Position numbers and translations under genes: made by a program
Source of the DNA: an uncultured Synechococcus sp.
Lineage (GTDB): Bacteria; Cyanobacteriota; Cyanobacteriia; PCC-6307; Cyanobiaceae
Reading direction: 5' to 3'
NCBI GenBank assembly: GCA_937975655.1
Contig: CALJTZ010000200.1
Coordinates: 1-6,147 of the forward strand
DNA length: 6,147 nucleotides
Shown: positions 1-5,554 of the stretch, piece by piece
Position numbering within the stretch: the stretch's first letter is position 1
Layout of the letters: each line of letters opens with the position of its first letter
The notes under the pieces: model-generated
Database searches by the model: none
What the model was told of the DNA's origin: nothing
Seen by the model: only the letters and a program-made list of their open reading frames with translations

Positions 1-773
1 ACACCCTCGAAGTCTCCATGCCCTTTGAGCCGCCGGCTGTTGGGGGTGTTCAAGCTGCGGCCAAGAATCTGTCGGCTCTGCTTGGTGAGGGGTTTGGCTG
101 GTCCCAGGTCTTCATCGGGATGGGGGCCGCTCAGAAACAGCTCATCGATCGCTTTGTTCCGCGCCGATGGCGCTAACCGCCTGGCCGCCACCATCACCGT
201 GTCTCGCACGGCTGGATCGGGGAACAGATCGTCGATGGCATCGCTGACTTGGTCGTTCTGAATCAAGCGTGGAATCGCAGGCAGGCTCTGCACGGCGGTT
301 TGTACAGCGCGATACAGGTCATCGCTCACCCCAGGTAGGACCGCCTGGCCATCGGCTCCCACATCTCCCGGTTGCGGCACCCGCATACCCACAACCAAGC
401 TGCCGTAGGTCAATCCAGCCAGCTGTGGATCGAGATCAGCAGGCCACCGCACCTTCTTCTCCTCCATGCCGGCGATCGCCTTGGCGACTTTCTGGATCTC
501 CGCTCTCAACCTGCCGAAGACAGTGGTCACCAACGAGATGGGTGGCTCCCGGTGGGCGACCCCCGGGCCCCGATAGCGGGCGATCAGATCGGCGTTGTCG
601 GCGAGCAGGGCATAGGAGAAGTCTTCGCGGTAGAGCTTGGCGAGCATCTCCAGATAGGCACCACTGATCTCCTCGGGCTCCTGACCCACACGCCTCGCCA
701 GCTCCCGCGCTGATTGGAGCTCCTGGTGAATGATCCGGGCCTTGGCCTCGATGGCATCAATCCAGCTGCCCAT
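1..773 (-). CDS. hypothetical protein, partner of DUF6932 protein (3' end outside window)
   Basis: An open frame runs from ATG at 773 to the left edge without a stop: 257 full codons, C-terminus missing. The start is fixed by the stop of the upstream gene, which shares one base with it (TGATG at 775-771), so the two are probably translationally coupled. The visible protein begins with a helical part (residues 1-60, start MGSWIDAIEAKARI). A basic helical stretch follows (about 81-110), then a segment containing WPADLDPQLAGLTYGSLVVG (110-129) and another with FPDPAVRDTVMVAARRLAP (184-202). I see no signal peptide, membrane helix or catalytic motif, so it is probably cytosolic. From memory, proteins of this type follow DUF6932 genes in other bacteria, but I cannot confirm this here. 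Function is unknown; the pairing suggests the two proteins act together. Codon use matches the high-GC neighbours. Confidence 0.8.
   Translation of the reverse strand, partial: MGSWIDAIEAKARIIHQELQSARELARRVGQEPEEISGAYLEMLAKLYREDFSYALLADNADLIARYRGPGVAHREPPISLVTTVFGRLRAEIQKVAKAIAGMEEKKVRWPADLDPQLAGLTYGSLVVGMRVPQPGDVGADGQAVLPGVSDDLYRAVQTAVQSLPAIPRLIQNDQVSDAIDDLFPDPAVRDTVMVAARRLAPSARNKAIDELFLSGPHPDEDLGPAKPLTKQSRQILGRSLNTPNSRRLKGHGDFEG
471..480. repeat. HIP1 palindrome (GGCGATCGCC)
   Basis: A perfect copy of the extended Highly Iterated Palindrome 1, which is over-represented in many cyanobacterial genomes. It lies inside the coding region of the left-edge gene. Variants with one change from the 8-base core occur at about 145-152, 2100-2107 and 3403-3410. 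One perfect copy in 6 kb of GC-rich DNA is suggestive of a cyanobacterium but not proof. Confidence 0.6.
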
Positions 774-1225
774 CAGATCAGCCTCAACACACCTTTGCGG
801 TGCTCGTGGTGCAATCCCTTCTCAAAAGCCGTCTGCGGCCGCAGCGTTTGCAGCAGATCAACGAAGTCCTGCTGGAGACCTTTGAGGGATGGCATCACGT
901 CGACCCGATAGCAACCAAGCAGTTCAGCTCTGCGCTGGAACAGCATCTGACCCTCCCACTGATCTGTATCGGGTAGATCGCTGAGCTCCATCACCAGATT
1001 GATGTTGCTTGGATTGGCTTTTCTGCTCACATAGCTGCCATCAAGAACCAAAGGTGGCATCAAGGTGAACCTTGGTGTTAGCTCCACGCTGATGAACTCC
1101 CGCAGCTGAGCTGTTAACCGGCGGCGTTCGTCCGTCCAGGCCAGGTCCACCTCAACCTCCTTGATGGTGCACTCGTGAATGCCATCGGGCAGCAGGCCAA
1201 AACGGTCAAAAGCAGGGATGGGCAT
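773..1225 (-). CDS. DUF6932 family protein, nucleotidyltransferase-like with altered DxD
   Basis: A 150-residue protein whose start (MPIPAFDRFGLLPDGIHECT) has the usual opening of DUF6932 proteins, with GLLPDGIH at 10-17. DUF6932 resembles small nucleotidyltransferases: a GS motif followed about ten residues later by Asp-x-Asp, which binds metal in active members. Here the GS motif is DGSYVSRK at 62-69, but the expected Asp-x-Asp reads Asn-Ile-Asn (N74, N76), so metal-dependent catalysis is doubtful. The C-terminal half (about 88-130) contains RRAELLGCYRVDVMP and a helix KGLQQDFVDLLQTLR, as expected for the family. The ATG at 1225 is chosen because the family motif begins at residue 1. The only purine-rich stretch upstream (AGGG) touches the start codon, so the ribosome site is weak. 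It is the first gene of a two-gene unit, with its stop overlapping the next start. Biological role unknown. Confidence 0.8.
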   Translation of the reverse strand: MPIPAFDRFGLLPDGIHECTIKEVEVDLAWTDERRRLTAQLREFISVELTPRFTLMPPLVLDGSYVSRKANPSNINLVMELSDLPDTDQWEGQMLFQRRAELLGCYRVDVMPSLKGLQQDFVDLLQTLRPQTAFEKGLHHEHRKGVLRLI

Positions 1226-1504
1226 GCCCTACGCCGCAGTGCGTGAAACCTGCATCGACTGGTGGTCGCAGTAACCGGGCATCGGCGGCCTCCGGTGCTT
1301 GCTGTCTACCGCCTCCGCGCCGCTGATGGAAGCAACCCGCTGGGTTTCTACAGCTCCATTTGAGGCTCCGGCTGCCCGGCTCGGTCAATCAGACTGCCGC
1401 GCCCCTCAACCAGATCGCTGTCGGTCACTAGCCTTCAGCACGTTCTCATCCCAGACTGCCGGGTCAGCCGTGGGGCAGGCTGAAGATGCGTTTGTCGCCG
1501 GAGT
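1226..1504. other. intergenic region between divergent genes, no gene seen
   Basis: This 279-base gap lies between the divergently transcribed DUF6932 unit and the exported-protein gene, so both promoters should be here. I find no convincing -35/-10 pair, terminator hairpin or RNA gene. Short plus-strand frames end at TAA 1272-1274 and TGA 1351-1353. The first reads into sequence antisense to the DUF6932 gene, and neither resembles a known protein end strongly enough to call a pseudogene. GC content stays high, as in the flanking genes. Confidence 0.5.
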
Positions 1505-2245
1505 GTGCGCAGAACTGGCCGATGGCAGGAGGCCGCTCTGGCGCTGTTGATGCCAGCTTTTGTTCTGATGGCGCCGCCGAGTGTGAAAGCGGCTGATGGC
1601 TACTGGCTCGATCAATACAACGCTCTGCTGTATCTAGGCCTGTTCCGCCTTGACCCAGAACTGGAAGCGATGCGCCGGCAGGGAGCAGGCGTGGTGATGG
1701 TGCATGCCGATTCTCTGCCGGATCCACTGCTGCGTTGGATCGCCTGGCGGGCACAGCGTGCCGGGCTGCAACCCGTGGCCTGGATCCAGCGCCCTACCCC
1801 GGCCAACCTGAAGCGAGTGGGAGCCCTGAGCAGCTACAGCTCCCTGCAGGTGGATGACCATTTCTTTGCCCGGCCGCCTCTGGCCCTCACCAGCCTGAAA
1901 GCAAGCCTTGCCCCCAGGCAGCTCTGGTGCTCGTTCCAGCCCGCTCAGTATTCTTGGCGTACTGCTCAGCACTGCGACCACGTCGACATTCAGGTGTACC
2001 GCCAGGGCTGTCGCTCCACTGCTGACAGTGCTTATGTGCTCGGAATAGCAGGCAGGCGTGATACGGCCATCGCCGTCTACCACGATGGTTCTACCGCGGA
2101 CGATCGCCGCATGTCCTGTTTCCGCAAGGAGATCGGGGCGATCGGCAATCGCCTGTTCGTGTTCAAGTGGAAGAACCCCGAGCATTGGCTCAAGCCGCTC
2201 ACCCGTCCTCTCTGGCAAACGCTGTCGCGGCTGCGCTCCAGCTGA
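1505..2245 (+). CDS. exported protein of unknown function, possible barrel-like fold
   Basis: A 246-residue protein starting at GTG 1505, the first in-frame start after the stop TGA at 1481. This start supplies a complete signal peptide: basic n-region (MRRTGRWQ), hydrophobic core (residues 10-23) and a VKA-A cleavage site near residue 29 or 30. The mature protein of about 217 residues is therefore expected in the periplasm or outside the cell. It shows regularly spaced short beta-like strands (GVVMVHAD 62-69, PVAWIQRP 90-97, SLQVDDHFF 113-121, LWCSFQP 140-146, VDIQVYRQGC 160-169). This recalls TIM-barrel proteins of the glycoside-hydrolase kind, but I cannot assign a family. D116 and D117 are acidic candidates in the strand at 113-121. 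C142, C157, C169 and C205 could form two disulfides. The ribosome site (GGAG at 1500-1503) is too close to the GTG to be convincing. Its stop lies 3 bases from that of the convergent downstream gene. Confidence 0.8.
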   Translation: MRRTGRWQEAALALLMPAFVLMAPPSVKAADGYWLDQYNALLYLGLFRLDPELEAMRRQGAGVVMVHADSLPDPLLRWIAWRAQRAGLQPVAWIQRPTPANLKRVGALSSYSSLQVDDHFFARPPLALTSLKASLAPRQLWCSFQPAQYSWRTAQHCDHVDIQVYRQGCRSTADSAYVLGIAGRRDTAIAVYHDGSTADDRRMSCFRKEIGAIGNRLFVFKWKNPEHWLKPLTRPLWQTLSRLRSS

Positions 2246-2248
2246 GCT

Positions 2249-2908
2249 TCAGGGTTGATCCAGCCCATGGCTGCGGGTGATCAATTCGCCGCCGCTGCCC
2301 AGCAGAAACCGCTGCTGGCTGCCGCTCACTTGCATCCAGGCACCCGTGGCTCGGCTCTCGAAGGTGACCTGGCGCCGATCGGGATTGACGCCGTACTGAT
2401 CGAACCAGGTGCACTCGCGGCGGCTCCAGTTCAGGAACCCTTTGGCACGGAAGCGCCTGAGCTCAGCGGCCGCCCAGTCTTCTGCGCGTTCCCGGGCCCA
2501 CTCGCGGTCATTTGCACTCTCACGGGGGGTGCAGAACGCTTTGGGCACTTCCCTGACGCCGTACACCGCTGGCATGTAGCGGATCATGAGAAAGGGTTCG
2601 ATCGGTTCATCCGCCCAGGCCTCCCAGGCAACGCGCTCACGCTCGAGCTGCTCCAGGGCCTCGGCCTGATCCTGCTCGAGGCAGCGGCGCAGATCCGCTG
2701 GATCGGGCTGCAGCTCAGTGATCAGCCTCTGGAGCCAGTGGTCACTGATCGGCTCTCCCAGCTCGAAGCCACGGATCAGGCTGCCGACCTTGGCGAGGTT
2801 GCTGGCGCCAAGGCGACCAGCCAGCTGGCCGGGCTTGAGGTCACGCTGCTGCCGCAGGGCGGAGAGATGACGCGCGAGATGACTGCTGCGGCGAACACCG
2901 GAAGACAT
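2249..2908 (-). CDS. XRE-like helix-turn-helix protein with unknown C-terminal domain
   Basis: A 219-residue protein from ATG 2908, the first in-frame start after an upstream TGA. Residues 12-65 look like a lambda-repressor/XRE type helix-turn-helix: LSALRQQRDLKPGQLAGRLG, then a recognition-like segment around ASNLAKVGSLIRGFELGE. Residues 75-100 form a charged helix. The C-terminal domain has EPFLMIRYMPAVYG (104-117), a long charged helix (about 130-155) and GFLNWSRRECTWFDQYG (157-173). It has no membrane segment and is likely cytosolic. The N-terminal domain suggests DNA binding, and the C-terminal domain may be a sensor or partner domain; I do not recognise it. A perfect 14-base palindrome lies 30-43 bases upstream of the start and is a candidate autoregulatory operator. 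A longer plus-strand frame covers the same DNA, but its translation has no domain-like features. No good Shine-Dalgarno sequence sits at the usual distance. Confidence 0.75.
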   Translation of the reverse strand: MSSGVRRSSHLARHLSALRQQRDLKPGQLAGRLGASNLAKVGSLIRGFELGEPISDHWLQRLITELQPDPADLRRCLEQDQAEALEQLERERVAWEAWADEPIEPFLMIRYMPAVYGVREVPKAFCTPRESANDREWARERAEDWAAAELRRFRAKGFLNWSRRECTWFDQYGVNPDRRQVTFESRATGAWMQVSGSQQRFLLGSGGELITRSHGLDQP

Positions 2909-2937
2909 GACGGTTCGAGATGGCGTTCCTGCTCATC

Positions 2938-2951
2938 AACCCCTCGGGGTT
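2938..2951. promoter_or_regulatory. perfect 14-base palindrome upstream of HTH gene, candidate operator
   Basis: The sequence AACCCCTCGGGGTT has two 6-base arms around a 2-base centre. It lies 30 bases before the start of the XRE-like gene on the minus strand, where a repressor of its own promoter would bind. A two-base loop is unfavourable for an RNA hairpin and no T-run follows, so a DNA-binding site is more plausible than a terminator. Chance occurrence cannot be excluded. Confidence 0.3.
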
Positions 2952-3135
2952 CCAGGATTGACCACCTTGCCCAGCAGGAACGGACGGCAGGTTGGTGACC
3001 GGCAATCCCCTGGAGGATTGGCGCCGGTGCTCGGGATGAACGGAGCGAACTCCTGCATTGAAGGTAAGAGCCGTGGATGCAGAACCCTTCAACCGCCGTG
3101 CGAACAACGACGCGTTGAGGAGCCCTTTGCAGGCT

Positions 3136-3462
3136 TCAGAGGCCTTCCGAGCGCTTGGCCACCAGCACGCCGCGCTCAAAGGTCAGGAACAGGCGGTTGT
3201 CGCAGAGCGTGCATGGCGACCAGCTGCAGGTGTCGCTGCCATGGCGGCAGAACCTGGCCTGATCCTCACCATCAAAGGAAGGCGGGGCTGGATCGCCAAC
3301 GATGACCACGACTTCGTCGTAGGTCATGCCGGGCTTGAGGCGCGCTGCATTGCGGGCGCTGACGGGGCTGTTGGGATCTGGAATCGCCGAGAGCAGAAAC
3401 AGCCCGATCGCCAGGGCGCTTATTCCAGCGGGAATGGCAAGAAGGGGCACCAGGCAGCCCAT
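3136..3462 (-). CDS. small membrane-anchored protein with BamE/SmpA-like motif
   Basis: A 108-residue protein from ATG 3462, last of four overlapping genes; its start shares one base with the preceding stop (TGATG at 3464-3460). Residues 4-26 form one hydrophobic segment, either a membrane anchor or an uncleaved signal. Residues 41-60 (RLKPGMTYDEVVVIVGDPAP) match the pattern of BamE/SmpA-like domains, where a Gly-Met turn and a helix lead to G-x-P. The end (NRLFLTFERGVLVAKRSEGL, 89-108) fits the final strands of that fold. Between them, C72, C79, C84 and C87 are closely spaced, suggesting disulfides in an extracytoplasmic domain, or a metal site. There is no lipobox, since the Cys at position 3 lies before the hydrophobic stretch, so it is not a standard BamE lipoprotein. 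A role in the cell envelope is inferred; substrate and partner are unknown. Confidence 0.75.
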   Translation of the reverse strand: MGCLVPLLAIPAGISALAIGLFLLSAIPDPNSPVSARNAARLKPGMTYDEVVVIVGDPAPPSFDGEDQARFCRHGSDTCSWSPCTLCDNRLFLTFERGVLVAKRSEGL

Positions 3463-3695
3463 CAGGATTCGGGCCGCCGGCCAGTCATCGCGAGACCGCC
3501 GACGGCGATCAGGTTGGCGAGCAGAAACCAGGTGCCCTCAGCAAAGACATTGATGCGGTGGCGCATCTCGGCCTGCTGATTGCTCTGCTCGACCGCATGG
3601 ATCAGGGCGGCGTAGTCGGGGATCAACGCCACGCCGAACATCACGGAGAGTGAGGCTCCGTACACGATCAGCAGGCGGGGGATCAGGCGTTTCAT
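3462..3695 (-). CDS. small two-helix membrane protein, unknown function
   Basis: A 77-residue protein starting MKRLIPRLLIVYG at ATG 3695. The same frame is open further upstream to about 3887, but the internal ATG is chosen for two reasons: it overlaps the preceding stop in the classic ATGA arrangement (3695-3692), and the longer version would add antisense-looking sequence over the previous gene. There are two hydrophobic segments (about 8-26 and 56-71), with Lys/Arg at both ends (K2, R3; R73, R74). This suggests both termini in the cytoplasm and a hydrophilic loop (27-55) outside. No cysteines, catalytic motif or known family can be seen. The overlapping start and stop on both sides suggest coupled synthesis with its neighbours, perhaps as a complex in the inner membrane. 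Confidence 0.7.
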   Translation of the reverse strand: MKRLIPRLLIVYGASLSVMFGVALIPDYAALIHAVEQSNQQAEMRHRINVFAEGTWFLLANLIAVGGLAMTGRRPES

Positions 3696-4087
3696 CTGGA
3701 CACTTCGGGATGGGAGCAATCGGAGCGGACCTCCTGTTCCAGTTGGCTGATCAAGGCCTTGGCTTCTGGGCTGTTGTTGCGGGCATACGTCAGGTGTGAT
3801 CGGCTGAGGTTGCAGGTGGTGCTGGCCGCATCCGCGGCCAGTTCGTCGGTGAAGGAGTCCAGATGGGCCTTGGCGTAGTCGCTGCACTGCTCAGTTCCAG
3901 CGATCTGCCCGTCGCGGATGTCACGCCAACAGGAGGCCACTGCCCACTGCTCCTGGTGGTCCTGCCCAAAGCCATCGGGCTCTGAGGGAGAGGTGGCCAA
4001 TAACCACAGGAACCAGACCACCCCGACCACCACGGTCGATCCAGCGACGGCCGTGAGAAACAGGAGGAGCCGTTGCCAGCGCTTCAT
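3692..4087 (-). CDS. membrane-anchored, cysteine-containing extracytoplasmic protein
   Basis: A 131-residue protein starting MKRWQRLLLF at ATG 4087, which shares one base with the preceding stop (TGATG at 4089-4085). A start nine codons earlier is possible but lacks the basic-then-hydrophobic pattern at the N-terminus. Residues 7-31 are strongly hydrophobic after a KRxxR stretch, fitting a signal anchor with the rest outside the cytoplasm. The soluble part is mainly helical and acidic, with four cysteines (C53, C68, C92, C124) spaced as if for two disulfides. Candidate segments are QWAVASCWRDIRDG (47-60) and CSDYAKAHLDSF (68-79). I do not recognise a family. It sits second in a run of four small envelope-protein genes and overlaps its downstream neighbour by four bases. 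Confidence 0.7.
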   Translation of the reverse strand: MKRWQRLLLFLTAVAGSTVVVGVVWFLWLLATSPSEPDGFGQDHQEQWAVASCWRDIRDGQIAGTEQCSDYAKAHLDSFTDELAADAASTTCNLSRSHLTYARNNSPEAKALISQLEQEVRSDCSHPEVSR

Positions 4088-4419
4088 CAGCTGTTCTGGT
4101 GCTTGATCAGGCAATACCGCTCATCAAAGCGCTGCACGGCTGCCCGGGCCTGGGCCGGGGGAAGCATCGATTTGGCCAGGGCCAGCGCGGCAGCCTGGTT
4201 GAGGCACGCCGCATCGGCAACAGCGAACAATGCTGGCGTCAGCGGATTCGATTTGACGGCCTCATAGCTGATCCCAGCCTTGAGGTCGGTGTTGAGCGTC
4301 TGGATCCAGCTGCGGCGGGCGATCTCTGCATTGCCGCCCGCCTGCACAGCAACCGGGATGGAGAGCGCTGCTGCCAGGGCACAAGCCCAGCCAAGGAGAA
4401 CGAGTCGAATCGGAGGCAT
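4087..4419 (-). CDS. small exported protein, first gene of four-gene unit
   Basis: A 110-residue protein starting MPPIRLVLLGWACALAAALS at ATG 4419. The first 27 residues make a convincing signal peptide (Arg in the n-region, hydrophobic core 6-20, AVQA-G cleavage after residue 27), so the mature protein of about 83 residues is secreted or periplasmic. A GTG at 4446 would add nine residues ahead of the signal and is less likely, though neither start has a good ribosome site. The mature part is helical, with two cysteines (C72, C103) that could form one disulfide; GISYEAVKSNPLTPALFAVA (49-68) is its best-defined segment. No family recognised. As first gene of the run its promoter should lie within about 4420-4600. 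Its stop overlaps the next start by one base. Confidence 0.7.
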   Translation of the reverse strand: MPPIRLVLLGWACALAAALSIPVAVQAGGNAEIARRSWIQTLNTDLKAGISYEAVKSNPLTPALFAVADAACLNQAAALALAKSMLPPAQARAAVQRFDERYCLIKHQNS

Positions 4420-4605
4420 CGGTGAGTCATGAACCAGCCCGCTCACACTCGATCAGACGCAGCTGATTGGGTGCCGTCTTCGTGCGAAGGACGGAGGCGC
4501 TGCCAGACGGGGAATGTTCTGATCAGCCTCTCCCGCGACCATGGCGCAACAAGGGCCAAACCTGGGCTGTGTATCGAGAGGCCCTGCAACGGAAAGTCAA
4601 GTCTC
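4420..4605. other. junction between the envelope-gene unit and the cassette-like region
   Basis: This stretch separates the minus-strand four-gene unit from the first attC-like repeat and should hold that unit's promoter, although no clear -35/-10 pair is visible. A plus-strand frame (ATG 4429 to TAA 4611, 60 residues, start MNQPAHTRSDAADW) ends exactly in the left end of the attC-like repeat, as cassette genes often do, and has GGTGAG just before its ATG. Its composition (Arg, Ser and Cys rich, no hydrophobic pattern) looks non-coding, and it overlaps the 5' end of the first envelope gene, so I do not call it a gene. Confidence 0.4.
4474..4494. other. hairpin with one bulged base
   Basis: CCGTCTTCG pairs with CGAAGGACGG around a two-base loop, leaving one G unpaired: nine pairs in 21 bases. 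On the minus strand it would lie in the leader upstream of the four-gene envelope unit; on the plus strand it precedes the attC-like repeat. No run of T follows on either side, so it is not a standard terminator. Function unknown. Confidence 0.35.
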
Positions 4606-4706
4606 TTCTAACGGCGCAATGCACCTGACCCGACCCCTGAGGAGTATGCACCAAGCGAATAGCCTTGACATTGGCTCCTACGGGCAGGTCATCGCTGGCG
4701 CTAGGC
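4606..4706 (+). repeat. attC-like recombination site 1 (degenerate ends)
   Basis: A 101-base imperfect palindrome with the order expected of an integron attC site. The left end is TTCTAAC (4606-4612; consensus RYYYAAC, first base off). The left arm includes ACCTGACCCG (4623-4632), the right arm CGGGCAGGT (4681-4689), and the right end is GCTAGGC (4700-4706; consensus GTTRRRY, one base off). The left arm carries unpaired extra bases (C4622 and A4628), like the extrahelical bases that orient attC recombination. AGGAG (4640-4644) and CTCCT (4675-4679) can extend the stem. It shares most of its length with the second site, including an 18-base central block (4644-4661) that matches 17 of 18. Orientation fits a plus-strand cassette. 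The change of GTT to GCT at the cleavage triplet may impair activity. Confidence 0.65.
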
Positions 4707-4760
4707 GCATCAGGAATGGCGGACCGGCCTATGATTGAGTAACTGTTTAGATTGGTTGAC

Positions 4761-5549
4761 ATGAATGCATATATCTATGCCTGGAATCCATCAAAGTGGA
4801 GATGGATTGATCTCGCATACGCCGTTTCCATCGTGAACTCTGGCGAAAGATACTTTGGACAGTGGAGCTGCGGCCGCAGCCAAAAGCCAAGGCCTGGCGA
4901 CATTTTCTTGTTGATGAAGCTCGGAAAAGATCCATCAGGTGTCGGGAAGGGAGTAATTGGTTGCGGAAAAATTCTTGGTAATCCAGAGATCATTGAACAC
5001 TGGGATGAAAGCGAGCGCAATGATGGCAAGACTGTTTTGTCCACACACATCGCCTTTGACGCCTTGAGTGACCGGCCGTTGATCACTCATGAGGAGCTAT
5101 CTTCCAGATTTCCGAAGGTACACTGGACTCCACAGCAGTCAGGAATATCTGTCGAGCTCGACGTGGCCAAGGAGATATATTCAGAATTGATCAGTTCGGC
5201 GCCAGCAGTATTCAATGCTCTCAATGATCAAGACGAAGCATTTGCTGAGGGAGAAGCTAAGCATATTACTATCCGAAATTATGATCGATGCTCTAGAGCG
5301 CGTGAAGCCTGCATTCTTCATTATGGCTTCATCTGTGCTGTTTGTGGATTTTCTTTCAAAGAGCGATATGGCGAAATTGGCTATGACTACATTGAGGTTC
5401 ACCACCTGACGCCTATCTCAGAGAAGGGGGGCTGCTACCTGATTAACCCCATCAAAGACTTAAGACCGGTCTGTGCCAACTGCCACAGAATGCTTCATAG
5501 ACGAAACCCAGTGTTATCAATAGAAGAGCTGCGGACATGCCTGGCCTAA
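4761..5549 (+). CDS. EVE-HNH protein, probable modification-dependent restriction endonuclease
   Basis: A 262-residue protein with two recognisable parts. The N-terminus has an EVE/PUA-like pattern: WNPSKWRW (8-15), WSCGRS (35-40), KPRPGDIFLLMKLG (42-55), then a GVIGCGKIL strand (64-72). Such domains bind modified bases. The C-terminus is an HNH nuclease: zinc-type CAVC (C192, C195), YIEVHHL (210-216) with the catalytic-type His pair, and DLRPVCANCHRMLH (233-246) with C238, C241, N240, H242 and H246. All key residues are present. EVE-HNH fusions are established type IV-like restriction enzymes that cut DNA carrying modified cytosine, such as hydroxymethylated or glucosylated phage DNA; that this one does so is inferred. 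ATG 4761 is preferred to TTG 4752 because the EVE motif follows it directly. The gene is clearly richer in A+T than the left part of the window and sits between two attC-like sites, its stop in the GCCTAAC preceding the second, as expected for a mobile cassette. Confidence 0.85.
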   Translation: MNAYIYAWNPSKWRWIDLAYAVSIVNSGERYFGQWSCGRSQKPRPGDIFLLMKLGKDPSGVGKGVIGCGKILGNPEIIEHWDESERNDGKTVLSTHIAFDALSDRPLITHEELSSRFPKVHWTPQQSGISVELDVAKEIYSELISSAPAVFNALNDQDEAFAEGEAKHITIRNYDRCSRAREACILHYGFICAVCGFSFKERYGEIGYDYIEVHHLTPISEKGGCYLINPIKDLRPVCANCHRMLHRRNPVLSIEELRTCLA

Positions 5550-5554
5550 CAAAC

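Noticed and set aside
269..713. Two plus-strand frames (269-667 and 372-713)
   Set aside because: Both are antisense to the open minus-strand frame that continues off the left edge, and their Pro/Arg/His-rich composition is typical of shadow frames.
1226..1380. A possible decayed gene or attC-like site in the divergent intergenic region (VRETCIDWWSQ stop near 1272)
   Set aside because: The in-frame sequence upstream is antisense to the DUF6932 gene, and no stem with attC-like ends could be formed.
1634..2218. Minus-strand frame of 194 codons antisense to the exported-protein gene
   Set aside because: No domain pattern, and the plus strand has a complete signal peptide and coherent strand pattern.
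2255..2998. Plus-strand frame of 247 codons, longer than the minus-strand HTH gene it overlaps
   Set aside because: Its translation is Leu/Ala/Gly rich without domain pattern, while the opposite strand encodes a plausible HTH domain and sits tightly against the neighbouring gene. Long antisense frames are common in GC-rich DNA.
2841..3179. Minus-strand frame of 112 codons between the envelope unit and the HTH gene
   Set aside because: It overlaps the end of the BamE-like gene and the start of the HTH gene in another frame and has no coherent protein features. The gap 2909-3135 is left as intergenic.
3058..3579. Plus-strand frame of 173 codons across the end of the envelope-gene unit
   Set aside because: It is antisense to two minus-strand genes with membrane segments and a BamE-like motif, and its own translation is low in structure.
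4665..4693. TTGACA at 4665-4670 as a -35 box for the EVE-HNH gene
   Set aside because: No -10-like sequence lies 16-18 bases downstream, and the hexamer lies in the variable part of the attC-like site. It is absent from the second site.
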